Source: Planctomycetia bacterium
Lineage (GTDB): Bacteria > Planctomycetota > Phycisphaerae > UBA1845 > Fen-1342
NCBI GenBank assembly: GCA_015709575.1
Contig: CP054190.1
Location: 1,550,001-1,614,000, forward strand
Direction: 5' to 3'
Length of the DNA: 64,000 nucleotides
Every line of letters begins with the position of its first letter. Position 1 is the stretch's first letter. Both the position numbers and the translations under genes were made by a program. This document shows positions 8,341-17,306 of the stretch, in pieces. The notes under the pieces were generated by a model. That model did not search any database. It had not been told where the DNA came from and saw nothing but the letters and a program-made list of their open reading frames with translations.

Positions 8341-9726
8341 ATGCGAATTCACGAACTCGCCCCGTTCCTTGCCATCGCGCTGGTCGCGGCCGTGACGTCG
8401 GCGCTGGTGTCACGGGCGGCTGATGAGGCGACGGCGAGTGCGAGTGACAAGACTCAGGCTCCGGCGGTTCGCGGCGCGGCGCTGCCCCACCCGCCGGTTG
8501 TGCTGCCGGGGATCGACGTGCTGGAGCAGTCCGGCTTCGCGGCGGTTCGCGGGAAGCGCGTCGGGCTGGTGACGAACCCGACCGGGCTGACCGCCGACCT
8601 GCGATCGACCGTGGACGTGCTGCATCGTGCCGAAGGCGTGACGCTGGTCGCGCTGTACGGTCCGGAGCATGGCGTCCGCGGCGAAGCGGCGGCCGGTGTG
8701 AAGGTGGCCGACGGACGGGATGGCGCGACGGGGCTACCGGAATTCTCGCTGTACGGCGCGACCCGCAAGCCGACCGCCGAGATGCTCAGCGGCGTGGACG
8801 TGCTGGTATTCGACATTCAGGACATCGGCTCGCGGTCGTATACGTACATCAGCACGCTGGCGGTGGTGATGGAGGCGGCCGCGGAGCACGGAAAAGCCGT
8901 GGTGGTGCTGGACCGGCCGAACCCGATCAACGGCGAGCGCGTCGAGGGGCGGGTGCTTGATCCGAAGTTCCGCTCGTTCGTCGGGCAGTTGGAGATTCCG
9001 TATTTGCACGGCATGACCGTCGGCGAGTTGGCGCAGATGATCAACGGGGAGGGGTGGCTGGGCAGGATGGGCGGCACGGCGTCCGGACCTGCATCCTATG
9101 ACGCCGAGGGCGGCGGGGAGGGCGGTCCGGGCGGGCTGCGGTGCGAGTTGACCGTCATCCCGATGCGCGGCTGGACGCGAAAGATGGACTGGGCCGCGAC
9201 GGGATTGGTATGGACGCCGACCAGCCCGCACCTGCCGCGGGCGGAGACGTCTCTGTACTACGCGGCGACTGGCATCTGCGGCGAGCTGGGAACAATCAGC
9301 ATCGGCATCGGCTATCCGCTCCCTTTCGAATTGTTCGCCGCCCCGGGTGTCGATGCGCGCAAACTGGCGGATGAGATGAACGGCCGTGGGCTGGCGGGTG
9401 TGTACTTCCGCCCGATGCACTTCACGCCGTTTTATGGAGCGCACGAGAAGCGCGTCTGCTCCGGTGTGCACATCGTGTTCACGGATCCGGCCCGGGTGGA
9501 GGCGGGGGCGGTTCAGTTCCACCTGCTCGATGCGCTGCGCGTGACGCACCCGGAGATTCCGCGAATGAACCCGAAGCGCGCCGCGATGTTCGACAAGGTG
9601 TGCGGCGGGGAGGGGATGCGGACGCGGATCGAGGCCGGCTCGGGCGCGGACGAACTGCTGGCGCATTGGCGCGAAGGGGTGGATCAATTTCGGGCGAAGC
9701 GGGAGAAGTATCTGTTGTATCGGTGA
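8341..9726 (+). CDS. NamZ-like exo-beta-N-acetylmuramidase (DUF1343), secreted
   Basis: The 461-residue product has a signal peptide (MRIHELAPFLAIALVAAVTS) and then the full DUF1343 pattern: GLVTNPTGLT, a GPEHGVRG motif, the TGLPEFSLYG strand, VDVLVFDIQDIGSRSYTYI, DRPNPINGERVEG and a Rossmann-like plus auxiliary C-terminal region. Characterised members (NamZ of Bacteroidetes and Bacillus) remove terminal N-acetylmuramic acid from peptidoglycan fragments, suggesting a cell-wall turnover role. ATG 8341 is supported by GGAG eight bases upstream; an earlier start at 8287 would place the signal peptide internally. Export is visible; the exact substrate is inferred from the family. Confidence 0.87.
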   Translation: MRIHELAPFLAIALVAAVTSALVSRAADEATASASDKTQAPAVRGAALPHPPVVLPGIDVLEQSGFAAVRGKRVGLVTNPTGLTADLRSTVDVLHRAEGVTLVALYGPEHGVRGEAAAGVKVADGRDGATGLPEFSLYGATRKPTAEMLSGVDVLVFDIQDIGSRSYTYISTLAVVMEAAAEHGKAVVVLDRPNPINGERVEGRVLDPKFRSFVGQLEIPYLHGMTVGELAQMINGEGWLGRMGGTASGPASYDAEGGGEGGPGGLRCELTVIPMRGWTRKMDWAATGLVWTPTSPHLPRAETSLYYAATGICGELGTISIGIGYPLPFELFAAPGVDARKLADEMNGRGLAGVYFRPMHFTPFYGAHEKRVCSGVHIVFTDPARVEAGAVQFHLLDALRVTHPEIPRMNPKRAAMFDKVCGGEGMRTRIEAGSGADELLAHWREGVDQFRAKREKYLLYR

Positions 9727-9778
9727 GGGCGGGGGAGAGCTGCGAGAGAGTGCATTCAGTGTTGGGGGTTGACGCAGG

Positions 9779-9824
9779 TGTCACCACCATTCGTGACATT
9801 GCGTTTTGAAGGGCATTTTGTCAC
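9779..9824 (+). promoter_or_regulatory. Three TGTCAC/GTGACA boxes upstream of the KAP NTPase gene
   Basis: TGTCAC at 9779-9784, its exact inverse GTGACA at 9793-9798 and another TGTCAC at 9819-9824 lie in the 136 bases between the NamZ-like gene and the NTPase ATG at 9863. The first two form a perfect inverted repeat with an 8-base spacer, a usual operator geometry. A weak promoter (TTGCGG, 16 bases, TATCGT at 9851-9856) would give a nearly leaderless transcript. No regulator gene is adjacent, so the cognate protein is unknown. Confidence 0.4.
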
Positions 9825-9862
9825 GGTGTTGCGGATTCGGTGCGCGCGGGTATCGTTGGGCC

Positions 9863-12577
9863 ATGCTGGATGTAAACGCCTGCAAACCGAACGCCACGAA
9901 GCCCAACGTCGGGACAAACACCGCGGCACAGCAATCAGCGGTCACTGCCGTACCCGGTTCGAGTGCCGCCACCTCGGTCGCGGAAGGTGAATCGTTGGGG
10001 CGCGTGGCGGTTCGAGATCGTTGGGTAACCGTCGGAGCTCAGACGGTGGCCATAGCGGTTCTCGCCCCGTGGACCGCGCACCTCCTTCGCGACTACATCG
10101 GTTTCGACACGGCCGTCGTGGCAATCGTGATAATGGCGATTGCGCTCTTCCGGCAGCTCTATCATAACGGACGTTGTTGGTTCGCCGCTCGCGCGGGCAT
10201 CGGCCGCGTGAATGGCCAACGTCAATGGCGGCGGTGGCCGCCGCCCATGTTGCCGGCGATGCTCGGTTTTGTGCTGGGTTGGGTCGTTGGGGAGGGGCTA
10301 TTTTGGCCCCAAGCCTACTCACCAGGACTTGCCGGTGTGGTCGCAATGTTCGTCGTGGGCGTTAGCGTGGCTCACCTGCCGATCTCGCTTGTGGCCCGAT
10401 CACGTAGGCACGTTTCGCCACAATCGTCGCAGCAACCAGAGAACGACGACTGGCTGGTCGACGACCGGCCGATTGATTGTGTTGACCAGGACCGCTTTGG
10501 ACACCGGCGCATCGCTGATCGAATTGCCGCTCGCCTGACGTCTGAAGCCGGACCGCCGCCGAGCATAGCGCTGATCGGGCCGTACGGTTCAGGGAAGACC
10601 AGCATTGCCAACATGGTGCGTGACTATTTGAGCGACACACGGGACTTGCTCTTTGTTCGGGTCAGCCTATGGACGTACGACTCGCCGGAGGCGGCGGTTC
10701 GCGGTGTGCTGGGCGAGTTGACGCGCGCCGTTGGTGAACGCGTATCCGCTCCCGAGCTTCACCCGCTTCCGATCGAGTATGCCGCCAGCATTGATCGGAT
10801 GTCAGGGGTGTGGGGGGTTGTGTGGCGGTTCCTGGCGCGCCCGAGCGCTCCTCGCGACGTCCTCGCGCGCCTCGATCGCGTCCTGACGGCTACTGTCTTG
10901 CGCGCGGTGCTGTGGGTCGAAGACGCGGATCGCTTCGCCGGCTCATGCGAAGATGCGCAGAAGCGCTTTGAGCCGGTACAGGCGCTGCTGCATGAGTTGG
11001 ACCAACTCCGCCGTGTAACGGTGGTACTCGCGGACACGTCGCTGACGCACCGGATTGATGCACGAAAGATCGCGCGGTTTGTTGAGACGATGCCTATGCT
11101 TACCGAAGAGCATGTGTCAAACGCAGTAGCGGCGCTACGGCATTCGACGGTGCGGGTGTGGAGCGAGCGTGGAATCCTGCCAGCAGTGCCAGATGCCCAG
11201 ACGCTATTAGCGGCGCCAAGTCGGTTGCAACTCCGGGACGAACTCCGTCGAGTACTCAACGAGGCGATGGGAGTTACGGACAGACACACAGCCGTCTGGC
11301 TGGCGAGACTTGCTGCGGCACCACGCACTCTGAAGTCCGCACTTCGGGACGCACGGGACGTGCTCGATCGACTGATTGGCGAGATCGACATCGATGATGT
11401 AATCGTACTATCGGTTCTGAGGGTGGCTGCTCCAGCCGTCCACGCATGGGTTACCGACCACATTCAGGAGATCCGGCGAGCTGCGACATCCGCGGACCGT
11501 CGTGGCGACCTGCTGAACAGTGCGCTTTCGGTAGTTCCGGAGGCGGATCGCGGCCTCGTGGATGCGGTCCGCGCCCTGTTAATCGATCTGTTTCCTTACT
11601 TGCCCGATGGATACGCGCCCTTCAGTTGTGATGCGCAACGGCCGCAAGGGATCGCCGCGTCCAGCAGTGTAGATTACTTCGCGCGCTACCAGTCACGATA
11701 TGTCGATGAGATGGAGCAGGATCAACCAGTCTTGCAACTGATCCAACGATGGAAAACCCAGGAGCGGACGAACACAACCAGAAGGCGGGGCCAATTAGCC
11801 CGGGCGATGACTGCCGAACGTCGGGCTAAACAGGTTGAGCGGTTCGCGCGATTCTTCACGCTAGACGACCGCATAAGGTTACTCGAAGAGATGTGTGACC
11901 AGTTGAGAGGGGCTTCCGCTGCCTCGTGGGGTGACGATGGGGAGTCGCCGGGCATGGAAGCGGTGTGGCGGATGTTGCTCGAGCGACGACCACTGCCCGA
12001 AATGCTATTGCCGGTCGTGCGCAAACTGCGTGACGAGCATGGAAGGGAAAACCTGCCGCTTGCCCGGTTTCTTAACTATTACTTCACCTTATCGGCGCAG
12101 GGCGGTTCGCCATCGTTGATTGAGTCTTCGCGCAGCAGTGAATTTCTGAGTGGCACTGGACAACTACTGCTGGGGTTCATTGATGATGCCGCGCGGCTAG
12201 CGCGCGCATTGCGTGGCGGGTCAGGGTTTATTCTGAAAGGGCTTGTCCGTGACGCGCGGGTTAGCTACGGGGAGCATGTCGAGCATCCATTTGATAGATG
12301 GCACGTTTTTGCGAATACGTTGCTTGATGCAGCAGAGTACGACGGCGCCACCGTGCTGCGGCAGGCAGCAGTGTTGTGTTCGCGCAGACCGAGGTCTCCG
12401 GATGGGCGATTGGTAGACAACCCAGATGAGCAGAGCCAAGCAATTCAGGTAATTGACTATTGGTTTGATCGCGATCGGCTCGCCCAGCTGTTTTCCGTGA
12501 CCCGTCGACCAATGCACCTGTCACAAGACGAGCGCATACACTGGGATTGGGTAAGCGATTTGTGCGCGATGCGATAG
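9863..12577 (+). CDS. Membrane-anchored KAP-type P-loop NTPase
   Basis: The product (904 residues from ATG 9863; a TTG at 9806 is possible) has four hydrophobic segments at about 55-75, 84-96, 129-143 and 156-177, then a P-loop NTPase. Walker A is GPYGSGKTS at about 239-247; VSLWTYDSPEAAV follows, the KAP aromatic-W motif; Walker B is VLWVEDADRF at about 349-358. The remaining 550 residues are alpha-helical with no recognised domain. KAP NTPases such as PifA of plasmid F act in phage exclusion; others are of unknown role. In most KAP members the membrane segments interrupt the NTPase, whereas here they precede it. Codons use more A and T than neighbours, suggesting transfer. Family is likely; any defence role is inference. 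Confidence 0.75.
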   Translation: MLDVNACKPNATKPNVGTNTAAQQSAVTAVPGSSAATSVAEGESLGRVAVRDRWVTVGAQTVAIAVLAPWTAHLLRDYIGFDTAVVAIVIMAIALFRQLYHNGRCWFAARAGIGRVNGQRQWRRWPPPMLPAMLGFVLGWVVGEGLFWPQAYSPGLAGVVAMFVVGVSVAHLPISLVARSRRHVSPQSSQQPENDDWLVDDRPIDCVDQDRFGHRRIADRIAARLTSEAGPPPSIALIGPYGSGKTSIANMVRDYLSDTRDLLFVRVSLWTYDSPEAAVRGVLGELTRAVGERVSAPELHPLPIEYAASIDRMSGVWGVVWRFLARPSAPRDVLARLDRVLTATVLRAVLWVEDADRFAGSCEDAQKRFEPVQALLHELDQLRRVTVVLADTSLTHRIDARKIARFVETMPMLTEEHVSNAVAALRHSTVRVWSERGILPAVPDAQTLLAAPSRLQLRDELRRVLNEAMGVTDRHTAVWLARLAAAPRTLKSALRDARDVLDRLIGEIDIDDVIVLSVLRVAAPAVHAWVTDHIQEIRRAATSADRRGDLLNSALSVVPEADRGLVDAVRALLIDLFPYLPDGYAPFSCDAQRPQGIAASSSVDYFARYQSRYVDEMEQDQPVLQLIQRWKTQERTNTTRRRGQLARAMTAERRAKQVERFARFFTLDDRIRLLEEMCDQLRGASAASWGDDGESPGMEAVWRMLLERRPLPEMLLPVVRKLRDEHGRENLPLARFLNYYFTLSAQGGSPSLIESSRSSEFLSGTGQLLLGFIDDAARLARALRGGSGFILKGLVRDARVSYGEHVEHPFDRWHVFANTLLDAAEYDGATVLRQAAVLCSRRPRSPDGRLVDNPDEQSQAIQVIDYWFDRDRLAQLFSVTRRPMHLSQDERIHWDWVSDLCAMR

Positions 12578-12596
12578 GACGCGACCTACTCCTGAG

Positions 12597-13808
12597 TTAC
12601 GATCCCCTGACCCACCCCTCCGTCTCGCTTCTCAAATACTCATACATCCGCCGCCGGCGCTGCGACAGCTCGCGCTCGTGATACGCCGCCGCAACCGCCA
12701 GATTCCGGGCCGATAGTCGCTCTCGCCGCGGCGGGTCGCGCAGCAGCTCGATAACGCGCCGCGCCAGCGCCGTGGCCATCGCCTCCGTGGATCCCAGCTC
12801 GATCCGCTCCGGCTCGTCCACCAGTTCGGCCGTCCCGCCGACGTTCGACGCCACCGTCGGCGCTGCGCGCGCGAAGGCCTCGATGACGGCCCGCGGCAGC
12901 CCCTCTTGTCGCGCCGGCGAAATGAACACATCCGCCGCGTCCAGTTCCTGCCGAACCCGCGCTGAATCCACCTGCCCCAAGAATTCGACGGAGTCGCGGA
13001 CGCCCAGCCGATCCGCAAACGCTTCCATCTCCGGCCGATGTTGACCGTCGCCGCACATCCGCAACCGCACCGGCACACCCGCGTCGCGACAACGACGCAG
13101 CGCGCCGATGGCAACATCCGGCCCCTTGTACATCTGGCCGAACGACCCGACAAACAACAGCCGGCCCGGGCGCGACTCGGAGATCGGCTCCACGCCCGTC
13201 CGCGGCCGTTCGACAAATGCCTCGTCGCGCAGCTCGATGCTTGAGTAATGGGTCGAAAGCCCCGCTTTCGGCGGCGGGTAGGAGCGCTGCAGCGTCTCGC
13301 GGGTGACGTACGCCGCGCACGTCGCGCGGGCGCATTCCAGCCGCACGCGCCGCGGGTAGAGTGCCCGCAGCAGCGGGCGAAACGGGCTGCGCACAGCGCC
13401 GGGGGCGAACAGTTCGCGCGGATCGCCGACGACCTCCACGCCGTAGGGACGGCGCTGCTTCCAGAGCCAGGTGTCCACGCAGCACGCCACCTCTCCCGGG
13501 GCGCGCAGCATCACCGCGTCTCGCGGCTCGATCGCGCTGCGGGCAGCCGAGCGCATGGCGCGGAGATTCCGCACCCACCCCCACGCGCCGCGGACGAACG
13601 GCAACGGCGCAACTTCGACACCTTCGCCGGTAACCGGCTGCCAGTCGGCCGGGGCGGCGTCGATCGGGCGCACCCGTGCCACCACGCGCACCCGGTCAAA
13701 CACGTCCAGGTATCGCCGCCAGAACGAGTACGCGTACTTCGCGTCCGTCCAGACGCGGCCATCCGGCGTTCGGGCGTAGCGGTGTTGTGACGTGACGACG
13801 ATGCGCAC
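12597..13808 (-). CDS. GT4-type glycosyltransferase
   Basis: The 403-residue protein has the GT-B layout of group 1 glycosyltransferases. The C-terminal half shows FVGSFGQMYKGPDVAI, the sugar-nucleotide strand VRLRMCGDGQ, VEFLGQVDS and the nucleotide-binding EGLPRAVIEAFARAAPTVASNVGG, with the Glu-x7-Glu-type pair of GT4 enzymes. The N-terminal acceptor domain starts MRIVVTSQHRYARTPDGRVW, similar to exopolysaccharide transferases. GTG 13808 has GGAG five bases upstream. It converges on the KAP NTPase 19 bases away and has no other polysaccharide genes nearby, so donor and acceptor cannot be assigned. Confidence 0.85.
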   Translation of the reverse strand: MRIVVTSQHRYARTPDGRVWTDAKYAYSFWRRYLDVFDRVRVVARVRPIDAAPADWQPVTGEGVEVAPLPFVRGAWGWVRNLRAMRSAARSAIEPRDAVMLRAPGEVACCVDTWLWKQRRPYGVEVVGDPRELFAPGAVRSPFRPLLRALYPRRVRLECARATCAAYVTRETLQRSYPPPKAGLSTHYSSIELRDEAFVERPRTGVEPISESRPGRLLFVGSFGQMYKGPDVAIGALRRCRDAGVPVRLRMCGDGQHRPEMEAFADRLGVRDSVEFLGQVDSARVRQELDAADVFISPARQEGLPRAVIEAFARAAPTVASNVGGTAELVDEPERIELGSTEAMATALARRVIELLRDPPRRERLSARNLAVAAAYHERELSQRRRRMYEYLRSETEGWVRGS

Positions 13809-13988
13809 AATGGCTCCGAGTAAAGGCCCGGCACGCCGCAGGTCTGGCCGTCGAGATCAAAAGGCGACCAGGCGCGCCCGATTCGGCCGAATTGCGCCAG
13901 CGCACGCGAGTTCGCGCCGATACGCGACCAATCGCGACAATTATCGGTGACTGCGCCGTGCCACTCTGCAATCGGCAATCAACGGGCG

Positions 13989-13994
13989 TAAAAT
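13989..13994 (+). promoter_or_regulatory. Possible -10 box (TAAAAT) before the polyferredoxin gene
   Basis: TAAAAT lies 60 bases before the chosen start of the polyferredoxin-TPR gene in an otherwise GC-rich intergenic stretch. A CTGCAA 17 bases upstream is only a weak -35 match. The 246-base region between the divergent glycosyltransferase and this gene contains nothing else I can support. Confidence 0.3.
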
Positions 13995-14054
13995 ACTCGC
14001 AGGCGTCGCATCCGTCGCGATGCCGTCTGGCCTTGTGTCGCCGGGCAGTTTCAC

Positions 14055-16463
14055 TTGGGCCGCACCGCCGCTCCAATCCGCCTGCCGCAGCTATCGACCG
14101 ACCGCGGTTCCTGCGGGACGCGGCGCGAGTCCCGTCGCGGGCGCTGGCGGGCGGCGGTGCTGATCCTGATCCACGTCGGCATCGCGCTGCATATCTGGCA
14201 CTGGTTGCGCACCGGCTACACGCTCACCCCGCTTGAACCCAGCGAGTCGATGCAGACGCTCACGAGCGGGCTGATTAACGCCGGGTTCATCCTGTTCGCG
14301 CTGGCGCTGCTGAGCACGCTGGTGCTGGGGCGGTTCTTCTGCGGGTGGGGATGTCACGTTGTGGCGCTGCAGGATGCCTGCACCTGGCTGCTGGGGAAGG
14401 TCGGACTGCGCCCCAAGCCGCTGCGCTCGCGGCTGCTGCTGTACGTGCCGTTGGCGATGGCGATCTACATGTTCCTGCTGCCGGTGGCGCAGCGCTGGTG
14501 GTTCGGGGCCGATGCTCCGCCGTTCGTGATGCACCTCTTCACCGACGACATGTGGAAGACCTTCCCCGGTTGGCAAATGGCGCTGCTGACGCTGTTCGTC
14601 TGCGGTGTGCTGATTGTGTACGTGCTGGGGAACAAGGGATTCTGCACCTACGGCTGTCCCTATGGTGGGTTTTTCGCGCCGCTGGATAAGTACTCGCCGG
14701 GTCGGATCCGCGTGACGGATGCCTGCGAGGGCTGCGGGCACTGCACGGCGGCGTGCACGTCCAACGTGCGGGTTCATGAGGAAGTGCGCCTTTACCGCAT
14801 GGTGGTTGATCCGGGCTGTATGAAGTGCATGGACTGCGTCGACGTATGCCCAAAGGGCGCGCTGTACTTCGGGTTCGGAGCACCAGCGGTCACAACGGCG
14901 CCGCGCAGCGCCCCGCCTCGCCGCGAGCATGATTTCACGCTCGCGGAAGAGGGGTTCATGCTGGCGGTCTTCATCGGCTCGCTGTACGCGACGCGGGCGC
15001 TGTACGAGGCTGTGCCGCTGCTGCTCGCGGCGGGATTTTCGGTGATCGTCGCATACGTGTTGTTGCTTGGTCTGCGCCTGCTCTACTCGCCGAACGTGCG
15101 ATTTCATCGCTGGCAGTTGCGGCGCGCCGGGCGATGGACGCGCGCCGGCGGCGCGTATGCGATCGGTTGTGTCGCGCTGACCGGATTGCTGGCACACGCC
15201 GGTTTGCTGATGTACCACGCGCGCGAGGGAGTTCGGCACTTCCGTGCAGCGGAGCGCTGGTTCGATCGCGGGGGGCGATTTGAGGCCGAAGCGGTGGCCG
15301 CGGCACAGCGCTCGCTCGCTCATCACCAGCTAGTGGCACGGGCTGGGATGTTCGACTACCCGATCCTGCAACTGAAGCTGGGGCAGCTGCACGCTTTCCT
15401 GGCGGGTGAGCCGGCGACGCCGGAGGGCGAGCCGGAGCCGCTCGAAGCGGGCTTTCGCAAGTCGATGGCGCACTTCCAGCGCGCGCTGGAGTTGAACCCG
15501 GTCGAGCCGGCGGCGCGGCTGGGAATCGCGCGATTGCACGCGGCCCAGGGCGACACAACAGCGGCGCTGGAGGAGATGGTCCGCGAGCTGGAGTTGAATC
15601 CCGGCTCGACCGGCAGCGCCGGTCCGCTGGTCGGTTATGCGCGGCAGGTCAGCCAACCGGCGCGCGCGGCGGACGTGCTGCGGGCGGCGCTCGCGCGGCG
15701 ACCACGAAATGCCGACGTGCGCATGGAGCTGGGCACGCTGCTGCTTTCGCTCGGACAAATGGAGGAGGCACTTCGTGACTTGCGTACCGCGGCAGAGCAT
15801 GCGCCGGACTCGCTGACCGCGCAACTGCGCTGGGCGCAGGGGCAGGCCCAAGCGGGAGATCGTGACGGTGCGCTGGCGACGTATGCCGCGACTGCGCAAC
15901 GTTGGCGCGGACATGCTGAGCCGAGGATTCAACGGGCCGCTCTGCTGCTCTCGATGAACCGACGGGACGAGGCCGTCGCCGAGTTGAGGCAGCTCATCGC
16001 GGACCGGCCGAGACTGGTCGCTCCGCGCTTGCGATTGGCGGCGGCGCTGATGCAGGGTGGGGACGGCGCGGGGGCGGAGCGCGAACTGACGGAGGCGCTT
16101 CAGCGCGACCCGGATTCGATCGACGCGCGCCTGATGCTGTGCGATGTGCTGGAGCGCCGCGGTGATTTCCGGGCATCGCTGGCGCAGATCGAGCATGTGA
16201 TCCGCCTGCTGCCGACGGATCCGAACGTGCTGGTGCATTGGGTGCAGTTGCTGGGGCGGACGGGACTTCTCGCGGATCGACTGGCCCAATCCCAGGCGCG
16301 GGCGGAGTCCGCTCGCGGCACGGAACAACTGAACGCACGCTACCAGCGGGTTTACCTGCTGATCGCGTCGGGCGATGAGGCCGCGGCCCGGACGCTTTAC
16401 GCGGAAATCGCGAGGCCGGGGCTGATCGCGCCGTTTCCGTCGGAGGGACCGTCACCGCCGTAA
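14055..16463 (+). CDS. Membrane polyferredoxin (NapH/NosR/CcoG-like) fused to TPR domain
   Basis: The first 280 residues resemble NapH/CcoG-type membrane ferredoxins: membrane segments, a CGWGC motif (about 96-100), FCTYGCPYGG (197-204) and two 4Fe-4S motifs, C224/C227/C230/C234 (the last followed by Thr, not Pro) and C255/C258/C261/C265. Two or three more membrane segments follow to about residue 390. The remaining half (about 400-790) is made of tetratricopeptide repeats, for example ALELNPVEPAARLGIARLHAAQGD. This suggests electron transfer at the membrane coupled to a protein-binding scaffold. The start is uncertain: TTG 14055 has no good ribosome binding site. No nitrate, nitrous oxide or cytochrome oxidase genes are adjacent, so the partner is unknown. 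Confidence 0.8.
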   Translation: MGRTAAPIRLPQLSTDRGSCGTRRESRRGRWRAAVLILIHVGIALHIWHWLRTGYTLTPLEPSESMQTLTSGLINAGFILFALALLSTLVLGRFFCGWGCHVVALQDACTWLLGKVGLRPKPLRSRLLLYVPLAMAIYMFLLPVAQRWWFGADAPPFVMHLFTDDMWKTFPGWQMALLTLFVCGVLIVYVLGNKGFCTYGCPYGGFFAPLDKYSPGRIRVTDACEGCGHCTAACTSNVRVHEEVRLYRMVVDPGCMKCMDCVDVCPKGALYFGFGAPAVTTAPRSAPPRREHDFTLAEEGFMLAVFIGSLYATRALYEAVPLLLAAGFSVIVAYVLLLGLRLLYSPNVRFHRWQLRRAGRWTRAGGAYAIGCVALTGLLAHAGLLMYHAREGVRHFRAAERWFDRGGRFEAEAVAAAQRSLAHHQLVARAGMFDYPILQLKLGQLHAFLAGEPATPEGEPEPLEAGFRKSMAHFQRALELNPVEPAARLGIARLHAAQGDTTAALEEMVRELELNPGSTGSAGPLVGYARQVSQPARAADVLRAALARRPRNADVRMELGTLLLSLGQMEEALRDLRTAAEHAPDSLTAQLRWAQGQAQAGDRDGALATYAATAQRWRGHAEPRIQRAALLLSMNRRDEAVAELRQLIADRPRLVAPRLRLAAALMQGGDGAGAERELTEALQRDPDSIDARLMLCDVLERRGDFRASLAQIEHVIRLLPTDPNVLVHWVQLLGRTGLLADRLAQSQARAESARGTEQLNARYQRVYLLIASGDEAAARTLYAEIARPGLIAPFPSEGPSPP

Positions 16464-16664
16464 TGCACGGCCGCCTCCGGGTAGCGTACTGCCTCCGAGG
16501 CACGGCGGGCGGTAACGCGGCGATGCCGACCTGCATCCCAGCGGTGGCCGCTGCACGTGCCCCGGTGTTGCGCCGTCGTGATGCTATGATCCGCCCGCTG
16601 AAGCGCTCGGGGCGTGGTCCGGTAGTAGCGCCGGGCGCGCAGCAGTCTGAACGAGGAGTCCCGC

Positions 16665-17306
16665 ATGAGCGTGATCGATGCCACCGGCTGCCCGACGAAA
16701 GCTGCATCGGACCGGGCAAGCGCCGCGCCGGCGGTGGGGGCGTTGCGGGCCATGCTGGTTGAGCTGGGGGAGCTGCTCGGTGGGATGAGCGATGATCACT
16801 ATGTCGGGTCGCCGTCGGCCGGGTTCACCGGCTCGATCGGCGCTCACGTCCGTCACTGTCTCGATCACGTTGCCGCGCTTACCGACCATGCGTTGTCACA
16901 CGATAGCGGTGCGTGTTCGTCGCCGCTTCACGGCAGCGCACCGGACGATGGCGAGCTGGACTACGACCGGCGCGAGCGCGGCACGGCGATCGAACACGAG
17001 CGCACCGCGGCGCTGCGCGAAATCGAGCGGCTCCAGGCGCGACTCTCCGGCATCGAGACAATGTCGTCGGAGCGGCCGATCCGTGTGCGCGGGGCGTTCT
17101 GTGCGGAGGGGGATTGCGTGAGCGGGCCGTCGTCGCTGGGTCGCGAACTGCTGTTTGTCATCAGTCATACCGTGCACCACAACGCGTTGCTGGCCGCGAT
17201 GTGCGCCGCCCTCGCCGTACGGACGCCGGTGCGTTTCGGCTATGCGCCGGCCACCCTGGCCCACTTGGATCGCACTGCATGTGCACCGTCAGCCTCATCC
17301 CGCTAG
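16665..17306 (+). CDS. DinB-like four-helix-bundle metalloprotein
   Basis: The 213-residue product looks like a DinB/YfiT-type bundle: a helix with HVRHCLDHVAAL near residues 65-77 and a second His cluster in VISHTVHHNALLAAM near 163-177, which together could supply the metal-binding His triad. DinB-like proteins include thiol transferases and many of unknown role. ATG 16665 has GAGGAG six bases upstream. The last 28 bases overlap the start of the NRDE gene in another frame, so the two are translationally linked. TATGAT at 16585-16590 could be a -10 box, without a clear -35. Confidence 0.7.
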   Translation: MSVIDATGCPTKAASDRASAAPAVGALRAMLVELGELLGGMSDDHYVGSPSAGFTGSIGAHVRHCLDHVAALTDHALSHDSGACSSPLHGSAPDDGELDYDRRERGTAIEHERTAALREIERLQARLSGIETMSSERPIRVRGAFCAEGDCVSGPSSLGRELLFVISHTVHHNALLAAMCAALAVRTPVRFGYAPATLAHLDRTACAPSASSR

